Assembly: GCF_900172355.1 (NCBI RefSeq)
Contig: NZ_FWFZ01000005.1
Coordinates: forward strand, 124,001-188,000
Direction: 5' to 3'
Source: Roseisalinus antarcticus
Lineage (GTDB): Bacteria; Pseudomonadota; Alphaproteobacteria; Rhodobacterales; Rhodobacteraceae
DNA length: 64,000 nucleotides
The translations under genes and the position numbers were made by a program. Within the stretch, counting starts at the first letter, position 1, and each line of letters begins with the position of its first letter. The notes under the pieces are model-generated. The model had not been told where the DNA came from and did no database searches. It saw only the letters and a program-made list of their open reading frames with translations. Shown piece after piece: positions 52,854 to 61,584 of this stretch.

Positions 52854-53432
52854 TCAATGTGGCAGGGCATCCGCGCCGAATTTGAGGATGACCGGCACCA
52901 CGAGTTCCTCCTCGTCGGTCAAATGCCGATCGAGAAACCCGTTGAGCCGCAGCAGCCGATCGCGAAACCCGCCGGCACCATCCTTCATCCTGGCCGGCTC
53001 TCCGATGGACTTCAGGGCGCCGTTCGCGCTCTCCACAAAGGCATTGAGGTGTCCGTCGATCGCGTGGTGGTCATGGTCGAGAATGTCGAATCCGCGGGCC
53101 ACACGGCGGTCCTGCTTCTGCAGAACCGGAAAGTAGTGCACGTCCTCGATCTGATGGTGGCCATGAAGCTCATTGACGAACATCCCTCCATACCTGCTCA
53201 ATCGGGCCGCGAATTCATCGGGGCCCATCTTCGCATCCAGAACCTTTTCGGCATCTTCCTGCATCACGGCCAGCAACTTGCGGAACATCATGTGACGCTC
53301 CAGCCAGAACTGCACCATGCCCTGGAAATTCCGATGCGCGGCCCACCCCTCGCGCGGATACTCCGCGAGCAACACGCGCAGCGGCTCGGGCAAACCCGAC
53401 CGCTCTTCCAGGGCCAAACCGGTCATATCCAT
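52854..53432 (-). CDS. Hemerythrin HHE-domain protein
   Basis: A 192-residue four-helix protein starting at the ATG at 53432, with GGAGA seven bases before it. Candidate diiron ligands follow the HHE pattern: His in FWLERHMMF, ELHGHHQIEDVHYFP with His and Glu, DHDHHAIDGHL, and RHLTDEEELVVPVIL. There is no signal peptide. Such cytoplasmic proteins bind oxygen, nitric oxide or iron, or sense redox state. It is convergent with pyrD and divergent from the opp operon. I see no FNR-like box in its upstream gap. Confidence 0.85.
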   Translation of the reverse strand: MDMTGLALEERSGLPEPLRVLLAEYPREGWAAHRNFQGMVQFWLERHMMFRKLLAVMQEDAEKVLDAKMGPDEFAARLSRYGGMFVNELHGHHQIEDVHYFPVLQKQDRRVARGFDILDHDHHAIDGHLNAFVESANGALKSIGEPARMKDGAGGFRDRLLRLNGFLDRHLTDEEELVVPVILKFGADALPH

Positions 53433-53689
53433 CGTATCTCTCCATCTTGCCGGGCAACCAAATGCCCGCCACCGGGACGCATCGATTCGCAAACGCCGTC
53501 CCCGGCCCGCCCGAACCGCACGCCGGATCTGTTCACAAATCCCCCGAAATCAAAACTGTCGCAGGGTCAGCATGTCAGAACGCTTGAACTTTGCCTTCAG
53601 ACCCCGAACACTCCCGGCATTCAACCGCCACCGACGTGCGCGGGCGAACTGACGCTGTTCAGACAAGAACAACCAGGGAGAAAAATCTC

Positions 53690-55330
53690 ATGAAAATGAC
53701 AACGATGCTCAAGGCCTCGACTGCCGCCTTGCTGATCACTTCGGGCGCCGCCTGGGCCGAGGCCCACGCGATGACCGGCCCCAACGGCGAAGCGCTCGCC
53801 GAAACCCAGGAATTCGTCTATCGCGTTCTCGACGAGCACAGCTCTGTCGATCCCGGCATCGTCGAAGACGTCACCGGCTCGGAGCTTGTCCGCGACCTGT
53901 TCGAGGGGCTCTACAACGACAGCAAGACCGGCGACACGCTGGAGCCGGGCGTGGCGCTCAGCCACACGGTGTCCGACGACGGGCTCGTCTACACCTTCAC
54001 CCTGCGCGAAGATGCCAAGTGGTCCAACGGCGACCCGGTCACCGCGGGTGACTTCGTCTACGCCTGGCGCCGCGCCGCCTCGCCGGAACTGGCCTCGCCC
54101 TATTCGTGGTACATGGAGCTGATGGCGCTCGAGAACGTCGGCGCCGTCCTGGCCGGCGACGCGCCGCTCGAAGACCTCGGCGTGACCGCGATCGACGACT
54201 ACACCCTCGAGGTGACCCTGACCGAGCCGCTGCCCTACTTCCCGCAGATGCTGACCCACGCCACCACCTTCCCGGTGCCGCAATCGGTGATCGAGGCGTT
54301 CGGCGACCAGTGGACCCGCCCCGAGAACATCGTCTCCAACGGCGCCTATGTCCTCAGCGAGCACATCCCGCAGGAACGCTCCGTCCGCGTCAAGAACGAC
54401 ATGTACTGGGATGCGGACAACACGATCATCGAATCGGTCACGGCGCTCGTCATCAACGACGAGAACCAGGCGCTGACCCGGTTCCTGGCCGATGAGCTCG
54501 ACCGCACCGAAGTGCCCGCGGGCCAGTTCCCACGCCTGTCCGAGGAATACCCCGAGCAGACGGTCAGCTTCCCGCGCCTGTGCAACTATTACTATTCGTT
54601 CAACCTGCGCGACGACGGCCCCGAGGCGTTCAAGGACGTCCGTGTGCGCCAGGCGCTCGCCATGGCGATCGACCGCGACGTGATCACCGACAACGTGCTC
54701 GCCGGCGGCCAGCCAGCCGCCTACACGTTCACACCCGCGGCCACCGCGAACTTCGAGGTGCCGGACGTCGAGATGGCGTCGATGACCCAGCAAGAGCGCA
54801 ACGAGAAGGCGATCGAGCTTCTGGCCGAGGCCGGCTATGGCCCCGACAACCCGCTGTCCTTCGAGATGGTCTACAACACCTCCGACGCGCACCGCTCCAT
54901 CGCGGTCGCCATGAGCCAGATGTGGAAGCAGACCCTGGGCGTCGAGGCCACGCTGGCCAACCAGGAATGGCAGACCTTCCTCGAGGCCCGCGACAACGGC
55001 GACTTCGAACTGGCCCGCGGCGCGTGGTGCGGCGACTACAACGAAGCCTCCACCTTCCTCGACCTGCTGCAGACCAACTCGGGCTACAACGACGCCAAGT
55101 ACTCCAACTCCGAGGTCGACCAGCTTCTGGCCGAGGCCAAGACCGCGTCCGATCCCAACCCGCTCTATGAGCAGGTCGAGCAGATCATCGCCGAAGACAT
55201 GCCGGTGATCCCGATCTACCACTACGCCGGCAACTACATGATGGACGAGGCCCTGATCCCGTCCTGGCCGGTCGAGAACGTCCAGCAGAACTGGTACTCC
55301 AAGGACCTCTACTTCGTCGCCGACGAATAA
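53690..55330 (+). CDS. oppA: Oligopeptide ABC transporter substrate-binding protein
   Basis: A 546-residue periplasmic binding protein; AGGGAG precedes the ATG at 53690. The signal peptide ends SGAAWAEA. The mature part follows OppA: EEFVYRV-type start, SVDPGIVEDVTGSELVRDLFEGLY, KWSNGDPVTAGDFVYAWRRAA, KDVRVRQALAMAIDRDVI and the late DMPVIPIYHY. The DFVYAWRRA and PVIPIYHY patterns separate oligopeptide (OppA) from dipeptide binders. It opens a five-gene opp operon and is followed by a hairpin before oppB. The gap 53433-53689 must hold the promoters for both this and the divergent hemerythrin gene. Confidence 0.93.
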   Translation: MKMTTMLKASTAALLITSGAAWAEAHAMTGPNGEALAETQEFVYRVLDEHSSVDPGIVEDVTGSELVRDLFEGLYNDSKTGDTLEPGVALSHTVSDDGLVYTFTLREDAKWSNGDPVTAGDFVYAWRRAASPELASPYSWYMELMALENVGAVLAGDAPLEDLGVTAIDDYTLEVTLTEPLPYFPQMLTHATTFPVPQSVIEAFGDQWTRPENIVSNGAYVLSEHIPQERSVRVKNDMYWDADNTIIESVTALVINDENQALTRFLADELDRTEVPAGQFPRLSEEYPEQTVSFPRLCNYYYSFNLRDDGPEAFKDVRVRQALAMAIDRDVITDNVLAGGQPAAYTFTPAATANFEVPDVEMASMTQQERNEKAIELLAEAGYGPDNPLSFEMVYNTSDAHRSIAVAMSQMWKQTLGVEATLANQEWQTFLEARDNGDFELARGAWCGDYNEASTFLDLLQTNSGYNDAKYSNSEVDQLLAEAKTASDPNPLYEQVEQIIAEDMPVIPIYHYAGNYMMDEALIPSWPVENVQQNWYSKDLYFVADE

Positions 55331-55351
55331 GGTCTGACAGACGTTCGGCCC

Positions 55352-55373
55352 GTGCCCCCTGATCGGGGGGCAC
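55352..55373 (+). terminator. Intercistronic hairpin between oppA and oppB
   Basis: GTGCCCCC (55352-55359) pairs perfectly with GGGGGCAC (55366-55373) over a six-base loop. It begins 22 bases after the oppA stop. As in the other ABC operon, its place suggests partial termination or protection of the oppA transcript end, giving more binding protein than permease. Confidence 0.65.
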
Positions 55374-55416
55374 GTGTGCGCTATGTCCGAGCGCACGCAG
55401 GGAGCCAGCTCAGCCC

Positions 55417-56340
55417 ATGTATGTCTACATCATCAAGCGTCTCGCGGTCGCGATCCCGACGATCCTGATCCTTGTCGTCTTCAGCTTCGTGCTGATGTAT
55501 TGGGCCCCCGGCGGGCCATTCAATTCCGAACGCCCCCTGCCCGCCCAGGTCATGGCCAACATCGAGGCGAAATACGGCCTCGACCAGCCGGTCTGGAAGC
55601 AGATGATCGACTATGTCTGGGGCGTCGTGACCCGGTTCGATTTCGGGCCGTCCTTCCAGTATACCGACCGGACGGTCAACGACGTGATCGCCCAGGGCTT
55701 TCCGGTGACGCTGACCTACGGGTTCTGGTCGGCCATCGCAGCGGTGCTGGTCGGTGTCACGCTGGGCATCGCGGCGGCGCTCAAGCACAATTCCTGGCTC
55801 GACTACATCGCCGTGGGCATCACCATCGGCGCCCAGGCCCTGCCGAATTTCGTGATGGCGCCGATCCTTGTGCTGATCTTCACCCTCTGGCTGGGCTGGC
55901 TGCCCGGCGGCGGGTGGAACGGCGGCCAGTGGCAATACGTCATCATGCCGGTGATCGCGCTTTCGACCTCCTACATGGCCTCGATCGCGCGGATCACCCG
56001 GTCCTCGATGCTGGAGGTCATGAACTCCAACTTCATCCGCACCGCCAGGGCCAAGGGGCTGCCGATGCGCCGCGTCGTGTTGCGCCATGCGCTCAAGCCC
56101 ACGCTGCTGCCGGTGATCTCGTATCTCGGACCGGCGGTGGTCGGCATGATCACGGGATCCGTCGTCGTGGACATCGCCTTTTCCACCGGCGGCATCGGTC
56201 AGTTCTTTGTCAATTCCGCGTTCAACCGCGATTATTCCGTCATCATGGGCATCACGATCCTGGTGGGCATGCTGACGATCACCTTCAATCTTCTGGTCGA
56301 CATCCTGTATGCGTGGATCGACCCGAAGATCCGGTATTAG
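55417..56340 (+). CDS. oppB: Oligopeptide ABC transporter permease
   Basis: A 307-residue inner-membrane permease. It begins MYVYIIKRLAVAIPTILILV with the OppB motif YWAPGGPFNSERPLP, has about six helices, and carries the EAA loop FIRTARAKGLPMRRVVLRHALKP that couples to the ATPases. It ends WIDPKIRY, as in OppB. GGGAGC lies about 12 bases before the ATG. It pairs with OppC, encoded 13 bases downstream, to form the channel. Confidence 0.94.
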   Translation: MYVYIIKRLAVAIPTILILVVFSFVLMYWAPGGPFNSERPLPAQVMANIEAKYGLDQPVWKQMIDYVWGVVTRFDFGPSFQYTDRTVNDVIAQGFPVTLTYGFWSAIAAVLVGVTLGIAAALKHNSWLDYIAVGITIGAQALPNFVMAPILVLIFTLWLGWLPGGGWNGGQWQYVIMPVIALSTSYMASIARITRSSMLEVMNSNFIRTARAKGLPMRRVVLRHALKPTLLPVISYLGPAVVGMITGSVVVDIAFSTGGIGQFFVNSAFNRDYSVIMGITILVGMLTITFNLLVDILYAWIDPKIRY

Positions 56341-56353
56341 AGGAGCAGGCCGC

Positions 56354-57280
56354 ATGAAACTCGCGTCAGGCGATGCCAAGCTTCTGGACGAGACGGCCCA
56401 GCTCGCCAGCATCCGGGGCCGGTCCCTCTGGGCCGATGCGCGGGGCCGGTTCCTGCGCAACCGGGCGGCCCTGCTGGGGCTGATCGTTCTGGTGCTGGTG
56501 GCGATCTTCGCCCTCTTCGGCGGCTATTTCGCCAAGTACGAGCCCGATTACGTCGATTTCTCGCTGATGGGCGCCAATGCCTATCGCGGGGTCCCGTCCT
56601 TCGAGAGCGGGCACTACTTCGGCGTCGATTTCGACGGGCGCGACCTTTTTGCCCGCACGGTGCAGGGCACCGGCATCTCGATGCTGGTGGGCGTCGTGGG
56701 GGCGCTGGTCGCCGTGGTGGTCGGCACACTTTATGGGGCCACGGCGGGCTATATCGGCGGGCGCGTCGACAACATCATGATGCGGACGGTCGACATCCTG
56801 ATGTCGATCCCGTTCATGTTCGTACTGATCCTGATGCTGGTGATCTTCGGCCGCTCGATGTTCATGCTGTTCCTGGGCATCGGTCTGATCTCGTGGCTCG
56901 ACATGAGCCGGATCGCCCGGGGGCAGACGCTCTCGATCAAGAACAAGGAATTCGTCGAGGCCGCGGTCGCCACCGGCGTGCGGCCCTTCACGATCATCCT
57001 GCGCCACGTGGTGCCCAACCTGCTGGGCATCGTCATTGTCTATTCCACCCTGCTGGTGCCGCAGATGATCATCTTCGAATCCTTCATCTCCTACCTCGGC
57101 CTCGGCATCCAGGAGCCGCAGACCTCGCTCGGTGCGCTCATCAACCAGGGCGCGGAGCAGATGAACAACGGCACGCTTTGGATGCTCGCGTTCCCGCTCT
57201 TCTTCTTCCTCGTGACGCTCTTTGCCTTCTTCTTCGTGGGCGACGGGCTGCGCGATGCCCTCGATCCGAAGGACCGCTGA
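56354..57280 (+). CDS. oppC: Oligopeptide ABC transporter permease
   Basis: A 308-residue permease with the longer N-terminus of OppC (RGRSLWADARGRFLRNRAA before the first helix). The HYFGVDFDGRDLFARTVQG motif is the OppC form of G-T-D-x-x-G-R-D. The EAA loop is FVEAAVATGVRPFTIILRHVVPN, and it ends GDGLRDALDPKDR. The stop abuts the oppD start with no gap. It forms the inner-membrane pore with OppB. Confidence 0.94.
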   Translation: MKLASGDAKLLDETAQLASIRGRSLWADARGRFLRNRAALLGLIVLVLVAIFALFGGYFAKYEPDYVDFSLMGANAYRGVPSFESGHYFGVDFDGRDLFARTVQGTGISMLVGVVGALVAVVVGTLYGATAGYIGGRVDNIMMRTVDILMSIPFMFVLILMLVIFGRSMFMLFLGIGLISWLDMSRIARGQTLSIKNKEFVEAAVATGVRPFTIILRHVVPNLLGIVIVYSTLLVPQMIIFESFISYLGLGIQEPQTSLGALINQGAEQMNNGTLWMLAFPLFFFLVTLFAFFFVGDGLRDALDPKDR

Positions 57281-58249
57281 ATGCCGCTGCTGGACATCGA
57301 GAACCTCAACGTCACGTTCAAGACCGGCGACGGGGACGTGAACGCGGTGAACGGCGTCAGCTTCACCGTCGACAAGGGCGAATCCCTGGCCATCGTCGGA
57401 GAGAGCGGCTCCGGCAAGTCGCAGACCGCCTTTGCCATGATGGGCCTGCTGGCCCGGAACGGCCGGGCCACGGGGACGGTGCGTTTCGACGGCACCGACC
57501 TGCTGAGCCTTTCGCCCAGGGCGCTGAACAAGGTGCGCAGCCGCGAGGTCGGGATGATCTTCCAGGATCCGATGACTTCGCTGAACCCCTATCTCAAGGT
57601 CTCCGACCAGATGGCCGAGGTACTGCAGCTGCACGAGGGCCTGTCGAAAAAGGCCGCAATAAACGAGGCCGTGAAGATGCTGGACGCGGTGCGCATCCCC
57701 GATGCGCGGGCCCGGGTGACGATGTATCCGCACGAGTTCTCGGGCGGGATGCGCCAGCGGATCATGATCGCGATGGCGCTGCTGTGCCGCCCCCGGCTGC
57801 TGATCGCGGACGAGCCGACGACCGCGCTCGACGTCACCGTGCAGGCGCAGATCATGGCGCTGCTGGCCGAGATCCGGCGCGAGTTCGGGACGGCGATCAT
57901 CCTCATCACCCATGACCTCGGGATCGTGGCGGATGCCTGCGACCGGACGCTGGTCATGTACGGCGGCCAGATCATGGAGGAAGGCGCGACCACCGATGTC
58001 TTCGCCAGCCCGTCGCACCCCTATACCCACGGCCTGCTGGCGGCCGTACCGCGCCTGGACCGGGACGACGACACGCTTCAGACCATCGCGGGCGAGCCGC
58101 CCGACATGAGCCACCTGCCCGAGGGCTGCCCGTTCACGCCGCGATGCCCGATCGCCCGGCCCGAATGCATGGGGACCAAGCCCGGGCTCGTCGGATTCGG
58201 CGACGATCGCCGCCGGTCCTGCCACGCCCCGGTCGAGGAGGTCGTCTGA
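57281..58249 (+). CDS. oppD: Oligopeptide ABC transporter ATPase, OppD subunit
   Basis: A 322-residue ABC ATPase. Walker A is GESGSGKSQ near residue 40, the signature FSGGMRQR near 153 and Walker B RLLIADEP, with the switch His in ILITHDLG. The C-terminal oligopeptide-transporter extension (MSHLPEGCPFTPRCPIARPEC) has the three Cys spaced as in OppD proteins that carry an iron-sulfur-like motif. The start follows oppC directly and its stop overlaps oppF by one base. It drives peptide import with OppF. Confidence 0.94.
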   Translation: MPLLDIENLNVTFKTGDGDVNAVNGVSFTVDKGESLAIVGESGSGKSQTAFAMMGLLARNGRATGTVRFDGTDLLSLSPRALNKVRSREVGMIFQDPMTSLNPYLKVSDQMAEVLQLHEGLSKKAAINEAVKMLDAVRIPDARARVTMYPHEFSGGMRQRIMIAMALLCRPRLLIADEPTTALDVTVQAQIMALLAEIRREFGTAIILITHDLGIVADACDRTLVMYGGQIMEEGATTDVFASPSHPYTHGLLAAVPRLDRDDDTLQTIAGEPPDMSHLPEGCPFTPRCPIARPECMGTKPGLVGFGDDRRRSCHAPVEEVV

Positions 58250-59244
58250 TGCCCATACTTTCGGTCAAGGACCTGCAGGTGACCTTCGACGTCCGCAGCG
58301 CCGGAAGCTGGCCATGGACACCGCCGCGCAAGCTGCACGCCGTCGGCGGCCTGTCGTTCGACCTGGAGCCCGGCCAGACCGTCGGCCTTGTGGGCGAGAG
58401 CGGGTCGGGCAAATCTACCGTCGCGCGGGCGCTGGTGGGCACGGTGCCGGCCTCGGGCGGGCAGATCCTGTTCGAGGGCCAGGACCTCGCGGCCATGTCG
58501 CCGCAGGAGCGTCGGCGCCACCGCAAGGACGTACAGATGGTGTTCCAGGACCCTCTGGCGGCGCTCAACCCGCGGATGACCGTGGGCGATATCGTCGCCG
58601 AGCCGCTGGTGACCCATCACCCCGAGACCTCCCGCGCGGAGGTCAAGAAACGCGTCGGCGACATCATGGAGCGGGTGGGCTTGCTGCCCAATCTGGTGAA
58701 CCGCTACCCCCATGAATTCTCGGGCGGGCAGTGCCAGCGCATCGGCATCGCGCGGGCGCTGGTGATGAAGCCCAAGCTTCTGATCTGCGACGAGCCGGTC
58801 TCGGCGCTGGACGTCTCCGTGCAGGCGCAGGTGGTGAACCTGCTGCGCGACCTGCAACGGGACATGGGGCTGTCGATGATCTTCATCGCCCATGACCTGA
58901 GCGTGGTGAAGCACATCTCGGACCGGATCGTGGTCATGTACCTGGGCCGGATCATGGAGTCCGGCCCCGCCCGCGAGGTGACCCTGCGACCGCGGCATCC
59001 CTATACCCAGGCGCTGATCTCGTCGGTGCCGATCCCGGACCCGGTGCTTGAAAAGGCACGGCCGCGTCCGATCCTGGAGGGCGAGTTGCCGTCGCCGCTC
59101 AGCCCGCCGTCGGGCTGCGTGTTTCGCACCCGCTGCCCCAAGGCCAAACCCGATTGCGCCGAACCGAAGGACCGGATCCAGCGGGAGGGAGAGGTTCAGG
59201 TCGCCTGCCCCTACCAGGAGGTCAAGGACGCCCTCGCGGTCTGA
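58249..59244 (+). CDS. oppF: Oligopeptide ABC transporter ATPase, OppF subunit
   Basis: A 331-residue ABC ATPase. Walker A is [14 protein letters not shown] near residue 48, the signature FSGGQCQRIGIARAL has Cys in place of the usual Arg-preceding residue, and Walker B is LLICDEPVSALD, with switch His in FIAHDLSV. The C-terminal extension has GCVFRTRCPKAKPDC, as in OppF. TGATG at the oppD junction sets the start at 58249. Two hairpins follow its stop, closing the operon. Confidence 0.94.
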   Translation: MPILSVKDLQVTFDVRSAGSWPWTPPRKLHAVGGLSFDLEPGQTVGLVGESGSGKSTVARALVGTVPASGGQILFEGQDLAAMSPQERRRHRKDVQMVFQDPLAALNPRMTVGDIVAEPLVTHHPETSRAEVKKRVGDIMERVGLLPNLVNRYPHEFSGGQCQRIGIARALVMKPKLLICDEPVSALDVSVQAQVVNLLRDLQRDMGLSMIFIAHDLSVVKHISDRIVVMYLGRIMESGPAREVTLRPRHPYTQALISSVPIPDPVLEKARPRPILEGELPSPLSPPSGCVFRTRCPKAKPDCAEPKDRIQREGEVQVACPYQEVKDALAV

Positions 59245-59253
59245 TCGGCGCCC

Positions 59254-59299
59254 GCGCTCCGTGATCCGGAGCGCCCCAGATTATTCGCGAATAGTCTGG
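59254..59299 (+). terminator. Back-to-back hairpins ending the opp operon
   Basis: GCGCTCCG/CGGAGCGC (59254-59261 and 59267-59274) forms a perfect eight-pair hairpin. Directly after it a 24-base palindrome (59276-59299) centred on TTCGCGAA pairs fully in RNA with one G-U pair. The second element belongs to the same family as the palindromes after pyrD. Confidence 0.65.
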
Positions 59300-59437
59300 C
59301 CAGCGCATCGAACTGACGGTGCGGAGGGGCTTCGAGGGCGTGACATGCACCCGGCGCAGCCCTATCCTTCTGCAATATTCCCACGACCCTGAAGTTACAT
59401 TCTCTGTCCCCCGCGTGACCCCCAAGGACATGCCAAC

Positions 59438-60496
59438 ATGAGACCAATGACGCTTTTCCTGGGCCTGCTTCTGCCCCTGACGTCGCCCGCCCTTGCCGAC
59501 CAGCCGCTCGCCGTGGCGGCGGTGACCGCGCAGGAAACCCCGTCGCGGAACACGCTGTCCCTGACCGGCGAGATCCGCGCCCCCGAGAGCCTGGGCGCCG
59601 CCTTTCCGACCGGCGGGCGTCTGGCCGAGATCACGGTCGAGGCCGGCGAGGAGGTCGCCCGCGGCACCGTCCTCGCCCGGATCGAAAGCGTGCAGGAGGC
59701 CCAGGCGCTGCGCGCCGCCGAGGCTCAGCTTGCAGCGGCCGAAGCCGACTTCGTCAATGCGCGAGACGAGGACAGCCGGCAGTCGGAACTCTTCGAGCGC
59801 GGCGCCATCACCCGCAGCGCCCGCGACAACGCAGCCGACCGGCTGGCCGCTGCCACCGCCCGCAAGGCCCAGGCCGAGGCGTCGCTCGACCAGGCCAGGG
59901 CGGCGCTGGACGACACCGTGCTGGTCGCGCCGCAGGATGCCATCGTGATCTCTCGCCGGGCCGAGCCGGGGCAGGTCATCGGCGCCGCGCAACCGGTGCT
60001 GGAGCTGGCGCTGGGCGAGGGATACGAAGCCGTCTTCGATGTTCCTGAGGGCGCCCTCACCGTCAGCCCGTCGACCCCGCCGACCATCCGGTTGAGCCCG
60101 ATCGACCGGCCCGGCGTGTCGGTCACCGGGCAAGTCTCCGAGATCTCGCCCCTGGTCGATCCGGCCTATGGCACCGTGCAGGTGACGGTCACGCTCGGCT
60201 CCGGCGTGCCCGGGCTGACCTATGGCGACGCGGTGCGCGGGACGACCTCGCAGACCGCCGGTGCGCGTGTGGAGCTGCCCTGGTCCGCCATCGCCTCCAC
60301 TGCCGCGGGGCCCGCCGTCTGGGTCGTGGACCCCGAGACGATGACGGTCTCCGAGCGTCCCATCGACCTGTGGCACCATGCGGAGGGCCGGTTGATCCTG
60401 CAATCCGGCGTCGAGGAGGGGGAATTCGTGGTCACGCGCGGAGTGCAACTGCTTTATCCCGGCCGAAACATCCGCATCGTGGAGGGCGACCAGTGA
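59438..60496 (+). CDS. RND efflux periplasmic adaptor (membrane fusion protein), first of two
   Basis: A 352-residue adaptor with a signal peptide ending PALADQ. The lipoyl/barrel-sandwich halves are GRLAEITVEAGEEVARGTVLARIES and TVLVAPQDAIVISRRAEPGQVI, separated by a coiled-coil hairpin of about 70 residues (AQALRAAEAQLAAAEADFVN onward). The beta-barrel and membrane-proximal domains complete it. AAGGA precedes the ATG. Its stop overlaps the next adaptor gene (GTGA). It should link the RND pump to an outer-membrane channel; no outer-membrane factor gene is in view. Confidence 0.9.
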   Translation: MRPMTLFLGLLLPLTSPALADQPLAVAAVTAQETPSRNTLSLTGEIRAPESLGAAFPTGGRLAEITVEAGEEVARGTVLARIESVQEAQALRAAEAQLAAAEADFVNARDEDSRQSELFERGAITRSARDNAADRLAAATARKAQAEASLDQARAALDDTVLVAPQDAIVISRRAEPGQVIGAAQPVLELALGEGYEAVFDVPEGALTVSPSTPPTIRLSPIDRPGVSVTGQVSEISPLVDPAYGTVQVTVTLGSGVPGLTYGDAVRGTTSQTAGARVELPWSAIASTAAGPAVWVVDPETMTVSERPIDLWHHAEGRLILQSGVEEGEFVVTRGVQLLYPGRNIRIVEGDQ

Positions 60497-61584
60497 CCCG
60501 CATTGCCCCCGCGCTCCTTGCCCTGTCCGTCGCCGCGCTTCCCGCCGCAGCCCAAGATCGGGAGCAGGCGGACGCCGAAGTCCGGCCCCGCCCCGTCATC
60601 TCGGAGATCGCAACGCCCGCGGCAGGGATCTCGTCCTCGTGGATCGGGACGGTCTCTGCCAGCCAGGAGATCGTGCTTGGCTTCGTCATCCTCGGCACGC
60701 TCGCCGACCGCCCCGCCTCGCTGGGCGATACGGTGGCCGAGGGCGACGTGCTCGCCCGCCTGGACAGCACCGACCTGGATGCGGAGCTGCGCGCCGCCGA
60801 GGCCGGCGTGACCATCGCCGAGGCGGAATACCAGACCGCAAGTGCCGCGGCGGAACGGGCGCGGGAGCTTCTGTCCCGGGGGGTCGACAGCGAAGTCGCC
60901 GTGCAAACCGCGGAAAATCAGCTCGCCGCCGCCGAAGCCCGCCTGGAGCAGGCCCGCGCGTCCCTGGCACGGGCCCGCGACGCCCGCGCCTTTGCCACGC
61001 TGAAGGCCCCCTCCGCCGGTGTCATCACCGAGATCAGCGCCGAGCCCGGCGCGACCCTCTCGGCCGGGGACCCGGTGCTGACCCTGGCGGCCCGCGGGGC
61101 GCGCGAGGTCCTGATCGGGCTGGCCGAGGAAGACGCCACCACCATGCCCGACAGCGCCGCCTTCGACATCAGCCTGGTGTCCAACCCGGGCCAGACAACG
61201 ACCGGGACCCTGTTCCGCATCGACCCGATGAGCGAACGCTCCACCCGGACCCGCACCGCGCACCTGGCCCTGCCGGGTGACGCACCGGTCAGTTTCCGCC
61301 TCGGTGCGCTGGTGAACGCGGCCCGCGACCCCGAGGGTCAGGGGATGCTGTCCCTTCCCAGAGCCGCGGTGATCGGCGATGCGGAAGCACCGGCGGTCTG
61401 GGTCATCACCGGCCCGGACCGGACCCTGCGCCGCACCCCGGTGACGCTCGGCCCCGAAGGCGGCGGGCGGATCGCGGTGCTGGACGGCCTCGCCGAAGGC
61501 GAAGAAGTGCTGACCCGTGGCGTCCATTCCGTCACCCAGGGCCAGCGCGTCGGCCCGGTCACGAGCCCGGAGGCGATCCGATGA
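60493..61584 (+). CDS. RND efflux periplasmic adaptor, second of two
   Basis: A 363-residue adaptor starting at a GTG overlapping the first adaptor. The signal peptide ends ALPAAAQ. It repeats the same architecture: the lipoyl half LADRPASLGDTVAEGDVLARLDS, a coiled coil (AELRAAEAGVTIAEAEYQTA to SLARARDARAF), and the second half LKAPSAGVITEISAEPGATL, then a beta-barrel. It differs enough from the first to be a distinct partner, not a recent duplicate. Pumps such as Pseudomonas TriABC need two different adaptors, a useful parallel. Its stop overlaps the pump gene by ATGA. Confidence 0.9.
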   Translation: MTRIAPALLALSVAALPAAAQDREQADAEVRPRPVISEIATPAAGISSSWIGTVSASQEIVLGFVILGTLADRPASLGDTVAEGDVLARLDSTDLDAELRAAEAGVTIAEAEYQTASAAAERARELLSRGVDSEVAVQTAENQLAAAEARLEQARASLARARDARAFATLKAPSAGVITEISAEPGATLSAGDPVLTLAARGAREVLIGLAEEDATTMPDSAAFDISLVSNPGQTTTGTLFRIDPMSERSTRTRTAHLALPGDAPVSFRLGALVNAARDPEGQGMLSLPRAAVIGDAEAPAVWVITGPDRTLRRTPVTLGPEGGGRIAVLDGLAEGEEVLTRGVHSVTQGQRVGPVTSPEAIR

